This document shows positions 51,265-60,267 of a stretch of DNA of 64,000 nucleotides, one piece after another. Position 1 is the stretch's first letter; each line of letters opens with the position of its first letter. The notes beneath the pieces were generated by a model. That model was given only the letters and a program-made list of their open reading frames with translations. It was not told where the DNA came from and made no database searches. Made by a program: the position numbers and the translations under genes. The stretch comes from an uncultured Bacteroidales bacterium. GTDB taxonomy: Bacteria; Bacteroidota; Bacteroidia; Bacteroidales; Paludibacteraceae. Where the stretch lies: NCBI GenBank assembly GCA_902766045.1, contig CACXCA010000002.1:62001-126000 (forward strand), written 5' to 3'.

Positions 51265-51801
51265 TCAGAAGCTATTACGTTTCACCTTTTCCCATTTCAA
51301 ACGGGTCTCGTCAAACGCATTTTTCTCTTCTGCCTTATAACCAATGGCAATGATGCACTCAATACGCATATTATCAGGAGCATTGACAATCTCCTTCAGA
51401 TAATCCTCTGTGGTTTGTTCATCTGACTTCATTCTGTTACGTACTTGTATCCAGCAAGATCCAAGTCCCAGATCCTCGGCTGCCAATTGCATATAAGCAG
51501 CTGCAATAGAAGCATCTTCCACCCAAACATCACTAAGAGCATCTTCCGCCATTACAAGGACAGCCACCGGTGCACCATCCAAGAATTTACAGCCCATTTC
51601 ACGACACACAGACATCTGTAATAACTTATCCTCATCATCCACTACAACAAAGTGCCAAGGCTGACAACGCTTTGATGATGGAGCCATCAAAGCAGCTTTT
51701 AAAATAGCATTCAGTTTATCCTCCTCAATAGGACGATCCTGAAACTTACGAATACTTCTTCTCGTCTTTACTAATTCATTAAATGTATTCATCTCAATCA
51801 C
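51265..51801 (-). CDS. Nitroreductase-family FMN oxidoreductase
   Basis: 178 residues, cytoplasmic. Family motifs: TRRSIRKFQDRPIEEDKL, ALMAPSSKRCQPWHFVVVDDEDKL (FMN-phosphate contacts), DASIAAAYMQLAAEDLGLGSCWIQ and IECIIAIGYKAEEK. It would reduce a nitro compound, quinone or flavin with NAD(P)H. Physiological substrate not predictable. It lies 5 bases from the preceding DUF4359 gene. Confidence 0.92.
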   Translation of the reverse strand: MIEMNTFNELVKTRRSIRKFQDRPIEEDKLNAILKAALMAPSSKRCQPWHFVVVDDEDKLLQMSVCREMGCKFLDGAPVAVLVMAEDALSDVWVEDASIAAAYMQLAAEDLGLGSCWIQVRNRMKSDEQTTEDYLKEIVNAPDNMRIECIIAIGYKAEEKNAFDETRLKWEKVKRNSF

Positions 51802-51806
51802 CTGAT

Positions 51807-52190
51807 TTAATTACTTTTCATAAATTCCTGGAATACTGTTTCTAACTTATCAGAAACATATACTTTTCCAAACGCACCTACTCCAACGGTCTGGTTCTCC
51901 CCATTCCACTTACACTTCGTCAAGGAAAGTACTATGTAGTTTTCTCTGGAAACAAGGCAGTCAACAGCATTATCAACCATCTTATTTCCTACCAAAGATC
52001 CTAACGTCTTACCTAACACATCGCCCCATTTATTTTTACTATTCTTATCAACCTGATCATCTATTGCTGTTTTCATAGACTTTTCAAGCTTTTCCTTCAC
52101 TGCATCCTTATGCATATCTATCGAAGGATTAGTAAATGCCATATAACCGGCAAGAGCTACTAAGAGAATGAGAATCAATTTAAATTTCAT
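51807..52190 (-). CDS. DUF4359 protein
   Basis: 127 residues. An N-terminal signal or anchor helix (LILILLVALAGYMAFTNPS) and a short exported domain with the family's MHKDAVKEKLEKSM segment, a later VDCLVSRENYIVLSLTKCKWNGENQTVGVGAFGKVYVSD block, and two cysteines that could form a disulfide. Function unknown. It is the first gene of the minus-strand cluster that runs to the terminator at 46610. Confidence 0.8.
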   Translation of the reverse strand: MKFKLILILLVALAGYMAFTNPSIDMHKDAVKEKLEKSMKTAIDDQVDKNSKNKWGDVLGKTLGSLVGNKMVDNAVDCLVSRENYIVLSLTKCKWNGENQTVGVGAFGKVYVSDKLETVFQEFMKSN

Positions 52191-52364
52191 CTTTTTTCTT
52201 TTTTGTGTGAGTCCTATAAATTCATTTCATAAATTTTTGAAAATCAAGAAACACCGAAATGTTTATCAACCCACAATTTATACAATTTATTTTAAAACGG
52301 TGAATTTATAAAACCACCTTTTATTTTTTCTGCTAAGATATAAATATTTTATCTATTTTTAAAC

Positions 52365-52372
52365 TATATTTG
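52365..52372 (+). promoter_or_regulatory. -7 box of the pentapeptide/peptidase pair
   Basis: TATATTTG, 15 bases before the ATG at 52387 and 24 before the ATG at 52396. The position favours the second start, since a 15-base spacing would leave almost no leader. Confidence 0.6.
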
Positions 52373-52395
52373 CCAGTGAAAATTTAATGTATAGA

Positions 52396-53361
52396 ATGAA
52401 TAATTATTGGAGTAATACAATATTTAGTTTGATTGTACTTTTTTCTTTTGTCGGATGTTCTCATGCGAAAGACAAAAGTGCACTCAAAGAGATAAAAGCA
52501 TCTGAGATTATTAGAACAATAAATAAAGGGAAAGATGTCTCTATCGTCAATGCTATCATCTATGACGATTTAGATTTCACTTCCGTAGAAGACAAGGCTG
52601 TTTCTGCGACTAACGAGGTGACAGTTCAAATTCCACGACAGATTTATTTTCAGGATTGTGTTTTCATGGGACGCGTATCTACGTATGAACGTATGACACG
52701 CAGAAAAAGTCGTTTTCCTATTTACAAGAAAGTTCATTTCGGTGGAGAAGTTTGTTTCTATAATTGCGACTTCAGAAAAACACTAAATTTCAATGAAGCA
52801 ACCGTAGATGGTAACTTGAATTTCACCCAAACACAATTCAACGACACAACGACCTTCAATCATATATTAGTCAATGGAACACAAAGTCAATTTGTAAAAA
52901 TCAATGCGAACAAGGAATTCAGCTTCGTATATAGCACCGTTCGCGGAAATCTCAACTTTATGGATGCTCAATTTCAAGATAAATTATCATTCTCTGGATT
53001 AACTGCACAGAACTTGATATTGAACAATACTCAAATAGAAAAATCATTGGATCTCTCCAATATGACTCTTCTGGGAATCTTACAATTCAACTATAGTCAA
53101 TGCAAAGGAGAAGCGTTCCTAAGTTATTCTAAATTCTTTGATCGTGTGAGTATCAACGAGACCTCCTTCGAAAGTGATTTATCTTTCGAGGCATCTTATT
53201 TCTATGGTAAGGTGAAGATGAACAAATCCTCATTCGCCAATAAAATCAACACTCAGGGAGCAATCTTTATTGAGGTGCCTGAAATGAACGAGATAAAAAG
53301 AAACAACGAAGAGCCGATCTTGATAGAGACAAGACCTGCTTCAACAATACAAATAAATTAA
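52396..53361 (+). CDS. Lipoprotein with pentapeptide-like repeats
   Basis: 321 residues from ATG 52396 (an in-frame ATG at 52387 adds three residues). The signal peptide ends in the lipobox FVG-C. From about residue 90 the chain consists of about 20-residue strands of the form FNEATVDGNLNFTQTQFND and LSFSGLTAQNLILNNTQIEKSLD, consistent with a right-handed beta-helix related to pentapeptide-repeat proteins. A short Lys-rich segment ahead of it (KSALKEIKASEIIRTINKGKDVSI) is the usual N-cap. It is followed 18 bases later by a lipoprotein peptidase gene, so the two are probably exported together. Confidence 0.75.
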   Translation: MNNYWSNTIFSLIVLFSFVGCSHAKDKSALKEIKASEIIRTINKGKDVSIVNAIIYDDLDFTSVEDKAVSATNEVTVQIPRQIYFQDCVFMGRVSTYERMTRRKSRFPIYKKVHFGGEVCFYNCDFRKTLNFNEATVDGNLNFTQTQFNDTTTFNHILVNGTQSQFVKINANKEFSFVYSTVRGNLNFMDAQFQDKLSFSGLTAQNLILNNTQIEKSLDLSNMTLLGILQFNYSQCKGEAFLSYSKFFDRVSINETSFESDLSFEASYFYGKVKMNKSSFANKINTQGAIFIEVPEMNEIKRNNEEPILIETRPASTIQIN

Positions 53362-53379
53362 AACTAAACATTTTATAAA

Positions 53380-54807
53380 ATGAACAAATTCAGAAGTAAA
53401 ATTTTTGCATTCCTACTCATTCCTTGTATTACGTTCACCTCTTGCGATGACGAAACAATAGAGACCGTATTGAATGTAGTAGATGAAATCTTAAACATCT
53501 TTGGTTTCAACATGGAAAACGAGGATGTGGAAGATCAGGAGACAGCTGACGATGAGTCAGACGCAGTCATCACTGACACGAAAGTTAGTTGGGAAGCTAA
53601 ATGTCCTCCTATCGGTAACCAAGGTAGCTATGGTACATGTGTAGCATGGGCAACTGCTTATGGAATGAAGACAACATTGAACGTGATCGATGGTACTTGG
53701 TCTTCTGCCAGCAGTGCATCTCACCAATGTAGTCCAATCGACCTTTGGCACTTGATTCCAACATCTGGTAAGAGCACCAAATGTAATGGTTCAAACTTTG
53801 AGCCTGCACTTCAAGCCATGATAGACAATGGTGTTGCTACCATGTCTGAGGTTCCATTCACTCAAAACAAAATGACTTGTGATAACGTTACTGGAAAAGG
53901 TTCTTCTAACAAATTAGGTCAATTCAGAATCGTTGCTTATAGTGCAGAGATGAGTAACAATGGTAAAGCGTATGGTATGAATGTTACCAACATCAAATAC
54001 TACCTAAAAGAGGGTCCATTGGTAATCGGTGCTCAATTAGGAAACCGCTTCATGAACTGGAAAGGTAGCAACGTGATCACATATGATGATAAGACATACA
54101 ATGGTCAACATGCTTATCACGCAATGACACTTGTAGGCTATGATGACAGCAAAAACGCATTCCGTGTACGTAACTCATGGGGCGCAGACGATTGGGGTGA
54201 CAATGGTTCCATCTGGGTGGATTACGACTTCTTCGTAAAACAATTCTGCTTCGGTGTATGGAGCGCTTCTAACAAAGCTGCATCCACTTCTTCTGCAAGC
54301 TTGAAATCAGCTTCTGCTAAAGATATAAAGGTGGCTGTTCTATCGGATGTTGCAGAGACTTCTACATTACGTACAGTGACCTACACCATCACAAACAACA
54401 GTTCTTCTGCAATCTCCACAGACAACTACCCTATCTCTTATATTCTTTTCAAAGCTAAACACTTTGCTGAAAGATATATTGTAATGGATAAAGCTGAAAG
54501 CAAGACAATCAAGGCTGGCGAGACTGTTACATTGTCTCACTCTTACGAAATCCCTGCTGAAGCATCTGATGGTAAATATTTCTTAGCACTGATAGCTGAC
54601 CCAACCAATGAGATCGGTGACAGAAACAGAGACGACAACTTCTTCTATGTTACAAGTGAAAACGGATTACCTCTACTTATGCTTCAAAACACATTGTCAG
54701 GGGTTCCTCAAAACATATCTGAAGTTCGTTCTTTGGTATGCGCTTCTAACAAGAATGCATATAGAAACACTGAGATAGAAGCTTCATTAAGAAAAGCAAA
54801 GAAATAA
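53380..54807 (+). CDS. Papain-like (C1) cysteine peptidase lipoprotein
   Basis: 475 residues. Lipobox TFTS-C22 predicts a lipid-anchored surface or periplasmic protein, followed by an acidic linker (ENEDVEDQETADDESD). Residues ~70-300 form a C1A domain with Q81, catalytic C87 (QGSYGTCVAWA), H247 (GQHAYHAMTLVGYDD) and N265 (RNSWG). Residues ~315-460 look like a CARDB/Ig-type domain (YTITNNSSSAISTDNYPISY, HSYEIPAEASDGKYFLALIADPTNEIGD). All catalytic residues are present. C1 peptidases of gut Bacteroidota degrade host or peer proteins. Second gene of a pair with the pentapeptide-like lipoprotein. Confidence 0.9.
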   Translation: MNKFRSKIFAFLLIPCITFTSCDDETIETVLNVVDEILNIFGFNMENEDVEDQETADDESDAVITDTKVSWEAKCPPIGNQGSYGTCVAWATAYGMKTTLNVIDGTWSSASSASHQCSPIDLWHLIPTSGKSTKCNGSNFEPALQAMIDNGVATMSEVPFTQNKMTCDNVTGKGSSNKLGQFRIVAYSAEMSNNGKAYGMNVTNIKYYLKEGPLVIGAQLGNRFMNWKGSNVITYDDKTYNGQHAYHAMTLVGYDDSKNAFRVRNSWGADDWGDNGSIWVDYDFFVKQFCFGVWSASNKAASTSSASLKSASAKDIKVAVLSDVAETSTLRTVTYTITNNSSSAISTDNYPISYILFKAKHFAERYIVMDKAESKTIKAGETVTLSHSYEIPAEASDGKYFLALIADPTNEIGDRNRDDNFFYVTSENGLPLLMLQNTLSGVPQNISEVRSLVCASNKNAYRNTEIEASLRKAKK

Positions 54808-54845
54808 AATTTAAGATGGATTTTCAATAAAATTCATTTCATAAT

Positions 54846-54873
54846 TAACGGACGTGGCGTGCCACGTCCGTTA
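54846..54873. terminator. Palindromic hairpin after the peptidase gene
   Basis: TAACGGACGTGGC and its perfect reverse complement around GT, followed by TTGTTAT. The 13-base stem is strong enough to terminate, although the T-run is weak. Confidence 0.6.
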
Positions 54874-54886
54874 TTGTTATATAAAA

Positions 54887-54914
54887 GGGGATGTATCAAA
54901 ATTGATATGCCATT
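54887..54914. repeat. ATCAAAATTGAT hairpin, terminator-like element
   Basis: Core TATCA/AAAT/TGATA with imperfect outer GGGGATG and CCATT flanks. It resembles the perfect hairpin at 60268-60295. Confidence 0.55.
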
Positions 54915-54923
54915 CCTGTTAAT

Positions 54924-55029
54924 ACACGTAGAGATGTACGGACACGAGAGACGAACGGACACGAGAGACGCACGGACATGTGGAGACGTACGGACATGTG
55001 GAGACGCACGGCCGTGCGTCTCTACGTGT
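54924..55029. repeat. Palindromic repeat copy 6 with tandemly expanded left arm
   Basis: The outer arms ACACGTAGAGA (54924-54934) and TCTCTACGTGT (55019-55029) are inverted repeats. The inner core 55001-55022 is the perfect GAGACGCACGG palindrome of the same family as the other copies. Between them the left half is present as about four tandem 17-18-base units (54938-54954, 54955-54971, 54972-54989, 54990-55007): two ACGGACACGAGAGACG forms, then two ACGGACATGTGGAGACG forms. Confidence 0.9.
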
Positions 55030-55038
55030 TTATGTGAT

Positions 55039-55566
55039 TTATTGCCAAAATATTCGATAGATAAGATAGCCAAGTCCTGCAACTATCAAGATACAGATAA
55101 GAGTCACAATATTGAGCTTCCGCATGACCGACTCATCTCTCTCCACATACCCCTTAATCAAATATCGATTAATATAATTCGCACAGAAGAAAACATCCAC
55201 CACACTACCCAGTCCTGGAATAAAACCTAACAGCAAATCAACCAGGACGACACATGTCACCGCCAACGTCAAGCGAACCGATTTAATCACCTTGGCACAC
55301 AAGCCGACATACGCAAAGCCAAGCACACCCGAAAGCAAATCACCTCCAATCTCTAAGAATCCTAACAAGGCATCCGCCACATCAAACCCCACAGCTCCCG
55401 TTATCAGGATCTTGTAATAGTTGGACGATTCGATGACCGCCCGTCTTGCTTCCCATGCCTGTTTTTTCTGAAGGTACTTCTCTCGGAATCGTTCTTGTTT
55501 AAGTTTCTCTTCTTCTGAATCAAAACCAAACTTCGCCCGTGTTCTCTCTCTCCTACTGTTCGACAT
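55039..55566 (-). CDS. Small membrane protein (DUF4112-like)
   Basis: 175 residues. A basic, Arg/Lys-rich N-terminus (about 1-45, MSNSRRERTRAKFGF) precedes three or four hydrophobic segments, including DLLLGFIPGLGSVVDVFFCANYI, which resembles the LLGxIPGxGDxxD core of DUF4112 membrane proteins. The N-terminal charge suggests contact with a cytoplasmic partner. Its ATG overlaps the stop of the preceding 707-residue gene as TAATG, so the two are translationally coupled. Function unknown. Confidence 0.65.
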   Translation of the reverse strand: MSNSRRERTRAKFGFDSEEEKLKQERFREKYLQKKQAWEARRAVIESSNYYKILITGAVGFDVADALLGFLEIGGDLLSGVLGFAYVGLCAKVIKSVRLTLAVTCVVLVDLLLGFIPGLGSVVDVFFCANYINRYLIKGYVERDESVMRKLNIVTLICILIVAGLGYLIYRIFWQ

Positions 55567-57689
55567 TATATCTCTAATTTCTTTTCACCTTTCAGGATAG
55601 CCTCAAGGTCAGCTACAGAAAGTTGTTCAGACTCAACTCCTGCCAAATCAATCAAAGCATTACGAAGCGTATCTACATCAGTTGCTGTGTTTGCTCTCTT
55701 CAAGACCTCCAACAACACTTTATTCTTCTTATCAATTGTTGACATGGTTGCTTGGAACTCTTGCTTCATACGCTCCATCTCCTGACGATAAACAGCATCC
55801 TCCAACTGACTCTTCATCTGCTCTGTCTGCAGATAGCTCCAATTCTTCACCAACTCGGTAGCTTTCTCTATAGTAGTACTCAACGACTGATCCATCTCTA
55901 CCGTGACATCTCCCTCAGAAAGATTGAAATCCTTCAGTAGAGCGTGTGAGATAGTTCCTCCTTCCTCTTTTATCTCTTCAAAAACAGATTTTGCGAACTG
56001 ACGAAGATTGTTTTCCACTTCAGCCGACAATGGTGCTATATTCGTCTCACTTGTCACCTGAACAAGTCGATCATCCAACTTGCTCTCAATAATAGATTTA
56101 CCAGCCTGTAACAATGATATAAGATTCTTCAAGCTCTTCAGAATCTCCAACTTTTGTTGAGGAGAACACTCCAGCTGCTCCGTTATCTTCTCCCGGAAGG
56201 CTTTTAACTGATTCTTACATGCTTCATATTCTACTTTATCCTTATTCAGCTGTTCCGTATGAGATTTCTTGTCTTCAGACCCCTCATACACATCCATAAT
56301 CGTCTCCTCGTATGCAGAAACAAAACGGCCATTCTGTTCATTCCACTCTGAGATCTCTTTTTGATAATTCTTCTGAGCCATTCCCAATGTGAAGAGACGT
56401 TTCATCACCCCTGGTTCTGTCGGTTTTGCATTTATAACCCGATTGTAATTATCTTTCTGAGAATCTAACATTCCCTGCCATTCGATTAACTGACTATCAT
56501 AAAGAGCAATATTCTCCATGTGGTCATTGATGCTCGACTCCAATTCAGCCATACGTTTCAACACGGCTTCTCTCTCCTGCTTGATTGTACTCAAGCCACC
56601 TGTATAGAGTGAATCCAGCAATTTCTGTAAATCGTCAGAAAGCACACTATTACACAATCGCAGGAAGGCATCCGCTTTGGGAATATAGAGATCATTCAAC
56701 ACCTTATGAATCGTAGCCAAACGCATCAAATCACTATTGATCTGCTGACGGTCTTTCTTTATACTGCTTTCAAACTCAACATACTCTCGTTGCATCTGAA
56801 CCGTTTTCTCCTGAGCATCCATCCAATGATGAAGATAAGAAAGCACACCCATCACCAAGGTACCATAGATTCCACCTTTCGGACCTATCGCCTTATTCAT
56901 CTTCATCCAGACAGGCAATTGATCAACAGTCTTCTGATAATGATCCGCAATTTCACCCAACAACAGCGTACAATTCTCATCCAACTTATTGAAATCCAGC
57001 TGAATCTGTTTCTGCATAGCATTCACATCCAACCACTGAATCGAATCAAAATCAAACAACTTAGGCGCCACCACCTTGATAGCGTCGCCAAACACATCCA
57101 CTAACGCATTAGAGTACTGTAAGAAAACAGACTGAACGCCATTACGGAGCTCCACAAAATCATGAACAATATTCTTAACACTCAACTCGGCACTAACATA
57201 GCCATCCACCATCTTCCCATAATTCTGCATCAGAGCGCTACTCTTTGTACGTATGGCATCAATTCCATTGGTCCCTTGTAACCATTTATGTAATGAATTG
57301 AGGTCGCTGGCAAGTTCGATAGAGAAAGCATCGTTCACACTACGTTTTGCCTCATTAATGAAATCGCTCGTGGTATTCAAATCATCCTGAACCAACGACA
57401 GCGCCTCACTCGTGTTACCGACTTCCAACTGTGCATTTAACTCATACTGATCCACCAAGCTCATCGTACCGTTGTTGGTGACGATAGCCTTTTTGATTGC
57501 CTCTGAAGAATCGTACGCCTTATACGCACGATAGATGACTCCGCTCAATTCAGCGCCATCAGAACATTTCACTTTTTTATCCGTCCGAAGGATATATGCA
57601 ACATCCGCTCTGGAAATTGTTTCATTGTTTCTTATCGAATACTCAGCTATATCCTTTATGTATTCATATATTTTCTTTTCATCTCTCAT
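55566..57689 (-). CDS. Large cytoplasmic coiled-coil protein
   Basis: 707 residues, hydrophilic and mostly helical. It starts with a small domain of the pattern IKDIAEYSIRNNETISRADVAYILRTDKKVKCSDGAEL. Extended coiled coils follow, broken by hinges around residues 210-265 and 420-460; one short hydrophobic stretch near 265 (GGIYGTLVMGVLSYLHHW) could touch membrane. The last 40 residues are short helices. No Walker motifs or catalytic residues recognised. It may scaffold the membrane protein encoded downstream. A -7 box is at 57715-57722. Confidence 0.7.
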   Translation of the reverse strand: MRDEKKIYEYIKDIAEYSIRNNETISRADVAYILRTDKKVKCSDGAELSGVIYRAYKAYDSSEAIKKAIVTNNGTMSLVDQYELNAQLEVGNTSEALSLVQDDLNTTSDFINEAKRSVNDAFSIELASDLNSLHKWLQGTNGIDAIRTKSSALMQNYGKMVDGYVSAELSVKNIVHDFVELRNGVQSVFLQYSNALVDVFGDAIKVVAPKLFDFDSIQWLDVNAMQKQIQLDFNKLDENCTLLLGEIADHYQKTVDQLPVWMKMNKAIGPKGGIYGTLVMGVLSYLHHWMDAQEKTVQMQREYVEFESSIKKDRQQINSDLMRLATIHKVLNDLYIPKADAFLRLCNSVLSDDLQKLLDSLYTGGLSTIKQEREAVLKRMAELESSINDHMENIALYDSQLIEWQGMLDSQKDNYNRVINAKPTEPGVMKRLFTLGMAQKNYQKEISEWNEQNGRFVSAYEETIMDVYEGSEDKKSHTEQLNKDKVEYEACKNQLKAFREKITEQLECSPQQKLEILKSLKNLISLLQAGKSIIESKLDDRLVQVTSETNIAPLSAEVENNLRQFAKSVFEEIKEEGGTISHALLKDFNLSEGDVTVEMDQSLSTTIEKATELVKNWSYLQTEQMKSQLEDAVYRQEMERMKQEFQATMSTIDKKNKVLLEVLKRANTATDVDTLRNALIDLAGVESEQLSVADLEAILKGEKKLEI

Positions 57690-57714
57690 AGACGTAATAG
57701 ATTTTAGTTTTAAG

Positions 57715-57722
57715 CAAAAATA
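57715..57722 (-). promoter_or_regulatory. -7 box of the coiled-coil gene
   Basis: Reads TATTTTTG on the minus strand, 25 bases before the ATG at 57689. Confidence 0.5.
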
Positions 57723-57922
57723 TATAATAGAATTGTACTATTTCTTTTTTCCATAAATGATTTTATCATTTTTTCATCTTCATCCACCTTGTGCATCAAA
57801 TTAAAGATAAAATTCTATATGTGCAACAAAGAAAATAAAATTTTATGCAAAATAACACATATTTCAAAAAAAATTAGTAGATTGCAAAACTTTTATTATT
57901 TTTATTTAAACCGTTGAGAACC

Positions 57923-58414
57923 ATGTTTACACACAAAGAAACTCTTTTCTTTGGAGGAATTTTATTGTGCACAGGAGCCATCTGGGCGAATGACACAGCG
58001 ACCACCAAAGTAATCGTAAAAACAGAGAAGGAATCGACAGAGTACAACATGTACGATTCAGGTAAAATGTACTTTTCAGAAGATTACTTAGTATTAGACC
58101 CCATGGGTGATAGTAATCTGAAAAAGGTCAAGTTGGCAGAGATTCAAAATCTGCAGTTTTCACCCCTCAGCAGTTCTGGCATAAAGGATGTGCAAAGACT
58201 ATCAAACCGGATTTATCCCAACCCGGTAACAGAGCAGTTGATCATTCTCTCTGACGAAGAGGAGGATTTCTATTATTCCATCTATTCTATTGATGGGAAA
58301 TTAGTTTCTTCCGGACGCAGTCGGACAGGAGAAGTTATCAATGTAGCGTCTTTAGCAACAGGAATTTATGAAATTAAATTTAACAACCAGAACCTTCGAT
58401 TTATTAAACAATGA
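57923..58414 (+). CDS. Small secreted protein with T9SS-type C-terminal domain; cassette partner 2
   Basis: 163 residues from ATG 57923; a TTG nine bases upstream is in frame but unneeded. Signal peptide to about IWAND. Beta motif VIVKTEKESTEYNMYDSGKMYFSEDYLVLD and VKLAEIQNLQFSP. From about residue 90 a type A T9SS sorting-like domain: RIYPNPVTEQLIILSDEEEDFYYSIYSIDGKLV, then LATGIYEIKFNNQNLRFIKQ. Like 27835-28302, it is little more than a beta motif plus a sorting domain. Its stop overlaps the downstream start by four bases (ATGA). Confidence 0.75.
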   Translation: MFTHKETLFFGGILLCTGAIWANDTATTKVIVKTEKESTEYNMYDSGKMYFSEDYLVLDPMGDSNLKKVKLAEIQNLQFSPLSSSGIKDVQRLSNRIYPNPVTEQLIILSDEEEDFYYSIYSIDGKLVSSGRSRTGEVINVASLATGIYEIKFNNQNLRFIKQ

Positions 58415-60249
58415 AAAAAATAGTAACATTTGCTATAGCTATGTGTATCATTTCATTAGCCTTAGCACAAAACAGCATGAATTTCCATTTCAACAATGGT
58501 AAAAAAGAGAGTATTAACATCGCAGACATTGATACAATACATTTCCCTATTGGAGAAATCAATGTGACAGGCAAGGTAAGAAAGAATTACGCCATCACAA
58601 GTATTGACAGTGCCACCTTTACATTAAAAGGGAATCAGACCATGGAAGCAAAAAACTTCTCTGATACGGTAAATGGTGTCATCATAGACATGGTATATGT
58701 TGAAGGAGGCACATACATTCGTGGATGTGACAACTGTGCAGAAGTGGACAAGAAATACGAGTCGCCTAGTCATCAGGTGACAGTTAGCGACTTTTACATC
58801 GCCAAATACGAAGTGACCAACGAATTATACAATGCCGTAATGGGAACTACCTCCAATTTTTGGGAGAAGAAGAAAGCGCCTAAGATTGGAGTCAACTGGT
58901 TTGGTGCGAATGAGTTCATTTGCAAGCTTAATGAGTTGACAGGCAGGAACTATCGTCTGCTCACGGATGCAGAATGGGAATTTGCCGCACGAGGAGGAAA
59001 CCAAGGCATACCCAAGAATCACAAATTCTCAGGCAGTAACAACATTGATGAAGTGGCATGGTATGCCGACAATAGTGGCGGGCAATCACACGAAGTGGGC
59101 ACGAAAGCGCCTAACGAATTAGGGCTATATGACATGAGTGGCAACTCATGGGAATGGGTCTATGACTGGCTGATTGGCTATACAGAAGAGGCCAAGACAA
59201 ATCCCGTGCAACTGACAGGATCAGGTAACAAGACGAGAAGAGGGGGCAGTTATGATGAACCAGAAGATTTTGCCAGAGTGAGTCGTCGCGCCATTCGATC
59301 AAGAGACGGAGCTGCTGGCATGGGACTTCGCTTAGGGTTATCTACAACTGTGCTTGATGGCATGAAAGAGCCCTGTGTAGCAGCCAATCCACAAGCAACC
59401 AAATGTGACGGAAGTGAATATCGCGACTGTCGTCTGATTACAGGAGAAGATGAAGCATGGGTAGGCGAAAGTGCCACCCTACTCTTGCAAGAAGATGGAG
59501 CAGCGGCCATATCTGGGTATCCCGTGGTGTCAGGAGAATGGTACACATTAAACAACCGTTCTTTGAACATTGTCTCCAGCAAAGGTGTCACTACGACCTA
59601 TGCATACTACGTGTTTAGTGAAGACGAGATTACAATGATCAACGACGCAGGTATGCCATACCGACTATACAAAAAAGCAAAATCAGAATCCAAATCACTG
59701 CCGACGATTCCGACAATAACAAATCCTACTGCTTTAGAGAAGTTAATCGAGGCAGTAGAACCAGAACGATTTGTCACTGCAGAGCAATTGGCACATCCGG
59801 ACACAACTGTTCGGGACCCAAGAATTATGGCAGATGATGGATATACATGGTTTATGGATGGAAGATGCTGTGGAGGAAATCACAAATACAGGTTCCATCT
59901 ATCACCTAACGGAGATGCCGAATTTGTGGTAATGGATTATGACGACACGTACAAAGAAAACATTTTAGCAAAAGGCAGATGGTTTACGGTCGGTAATATT
60001 GCACTTCATATCATGTTAAATGGCAAATATTACAACTATCTGTACACGTCAGGGACAAGAACATTCTCGAACAGCGAGTATTTACCAGAAGGCCCTATTT
60101 TCTGCCACATCTCCTTCCAAAGTTACGAGCGAGGAGATTTCAGAATCTTTAGTCGCACAAAATACGATGACAAGGTAAAACGACCAAGAGGATTCAACGG
60201 AGAGAATCCAATACACGATCCCGTTGAGTATCAACCCTATTCAGAATAG
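58411..60249 (+). CDS. Secreted SUMF1/FGE-fold protein
   Basis: 612 residues. Signal peptide (about 1-20), then a short segment NFHFNNGKKESINIADIDTIHF that repeats the beta motif of the partner gene. Residues ~90-310 are a formylglycine-generating-enzyme-like domain: MVYVEGGTYIRGCD, FYIAKYEVTNELYNAVMG, YRLLTDAEWEFAARGG, ELGLYDMSGNSWEWVYDW, RRGGSYDE and GMGLRLG. The two catalytic cysteines of true FGE near the C-terminal RxGGSF region are not present, so it is probably a binding or structural member. Residues ~330-612 hold two lipocalin-like beta domains with several Cys (GRCCGGNHKYRFHLS). No sorting domain of its own. Confidence 0.8.
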   Translation: MKKIVTFAIAMCIISLALAQNSMNFHFNNGKKESINIADIDTIHFPIGEINVTGKVRKNYAITSIDSATFTLKGNQTMEAKNFSDTVNGVIIDMVYVEGGTYIRGCDNCAEVDKKYESPSHQVTVSDFYIAKYEVTNELYNAVMGTTSNFWEKKKAPKIGVNWFGANEFICKLNELTGRNYRLLTDAEWEFAARGGNQGIPKNHKFSGSNNIDEVAWYADNSGGQSHEVGTKAPNELGLYDMSGNSWEWVYDWLIGYTEEAKTNPVQLTGSGNKTRRGGSYDEPEDFARVSRRAIRSRDGAAGMGLRLGLSTTVLDGMKEPCVAANPQATKCDGSEYRDCRLITGEDEAWVGESATLLLQEDGAAAISGYPVVSGEWYTLNNRSLNIVSSKGVTTTYAYYVFSEDEITMINDAGMPYRLYKKAKSESKSLPTIPTITNPTALEKLIEAVEPERFVTAEQLAHPDTTVRDPRIMADDGYTWFMDGRCCGGNHKYRFHLSPNGDAEFVVMDYDDTYKENILAKGRWFTVGNIALHIMLNGKYYNYLYTSGTRTFSNSEYLPEGPIFCHISFQSYERGDFRIFSRTKYDDKVKRPRGFNGENPIHDPVEYQPYSE

Positions 60250-60267
60250 GCAAAGCAATTGAAGAAT

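Noticed and set aside
54924-55029. Possible CRISPR-like tandem array
   Set aside because: The units are contiguous 17-18-base repeats without unique spacers and belong to the palindrome family.
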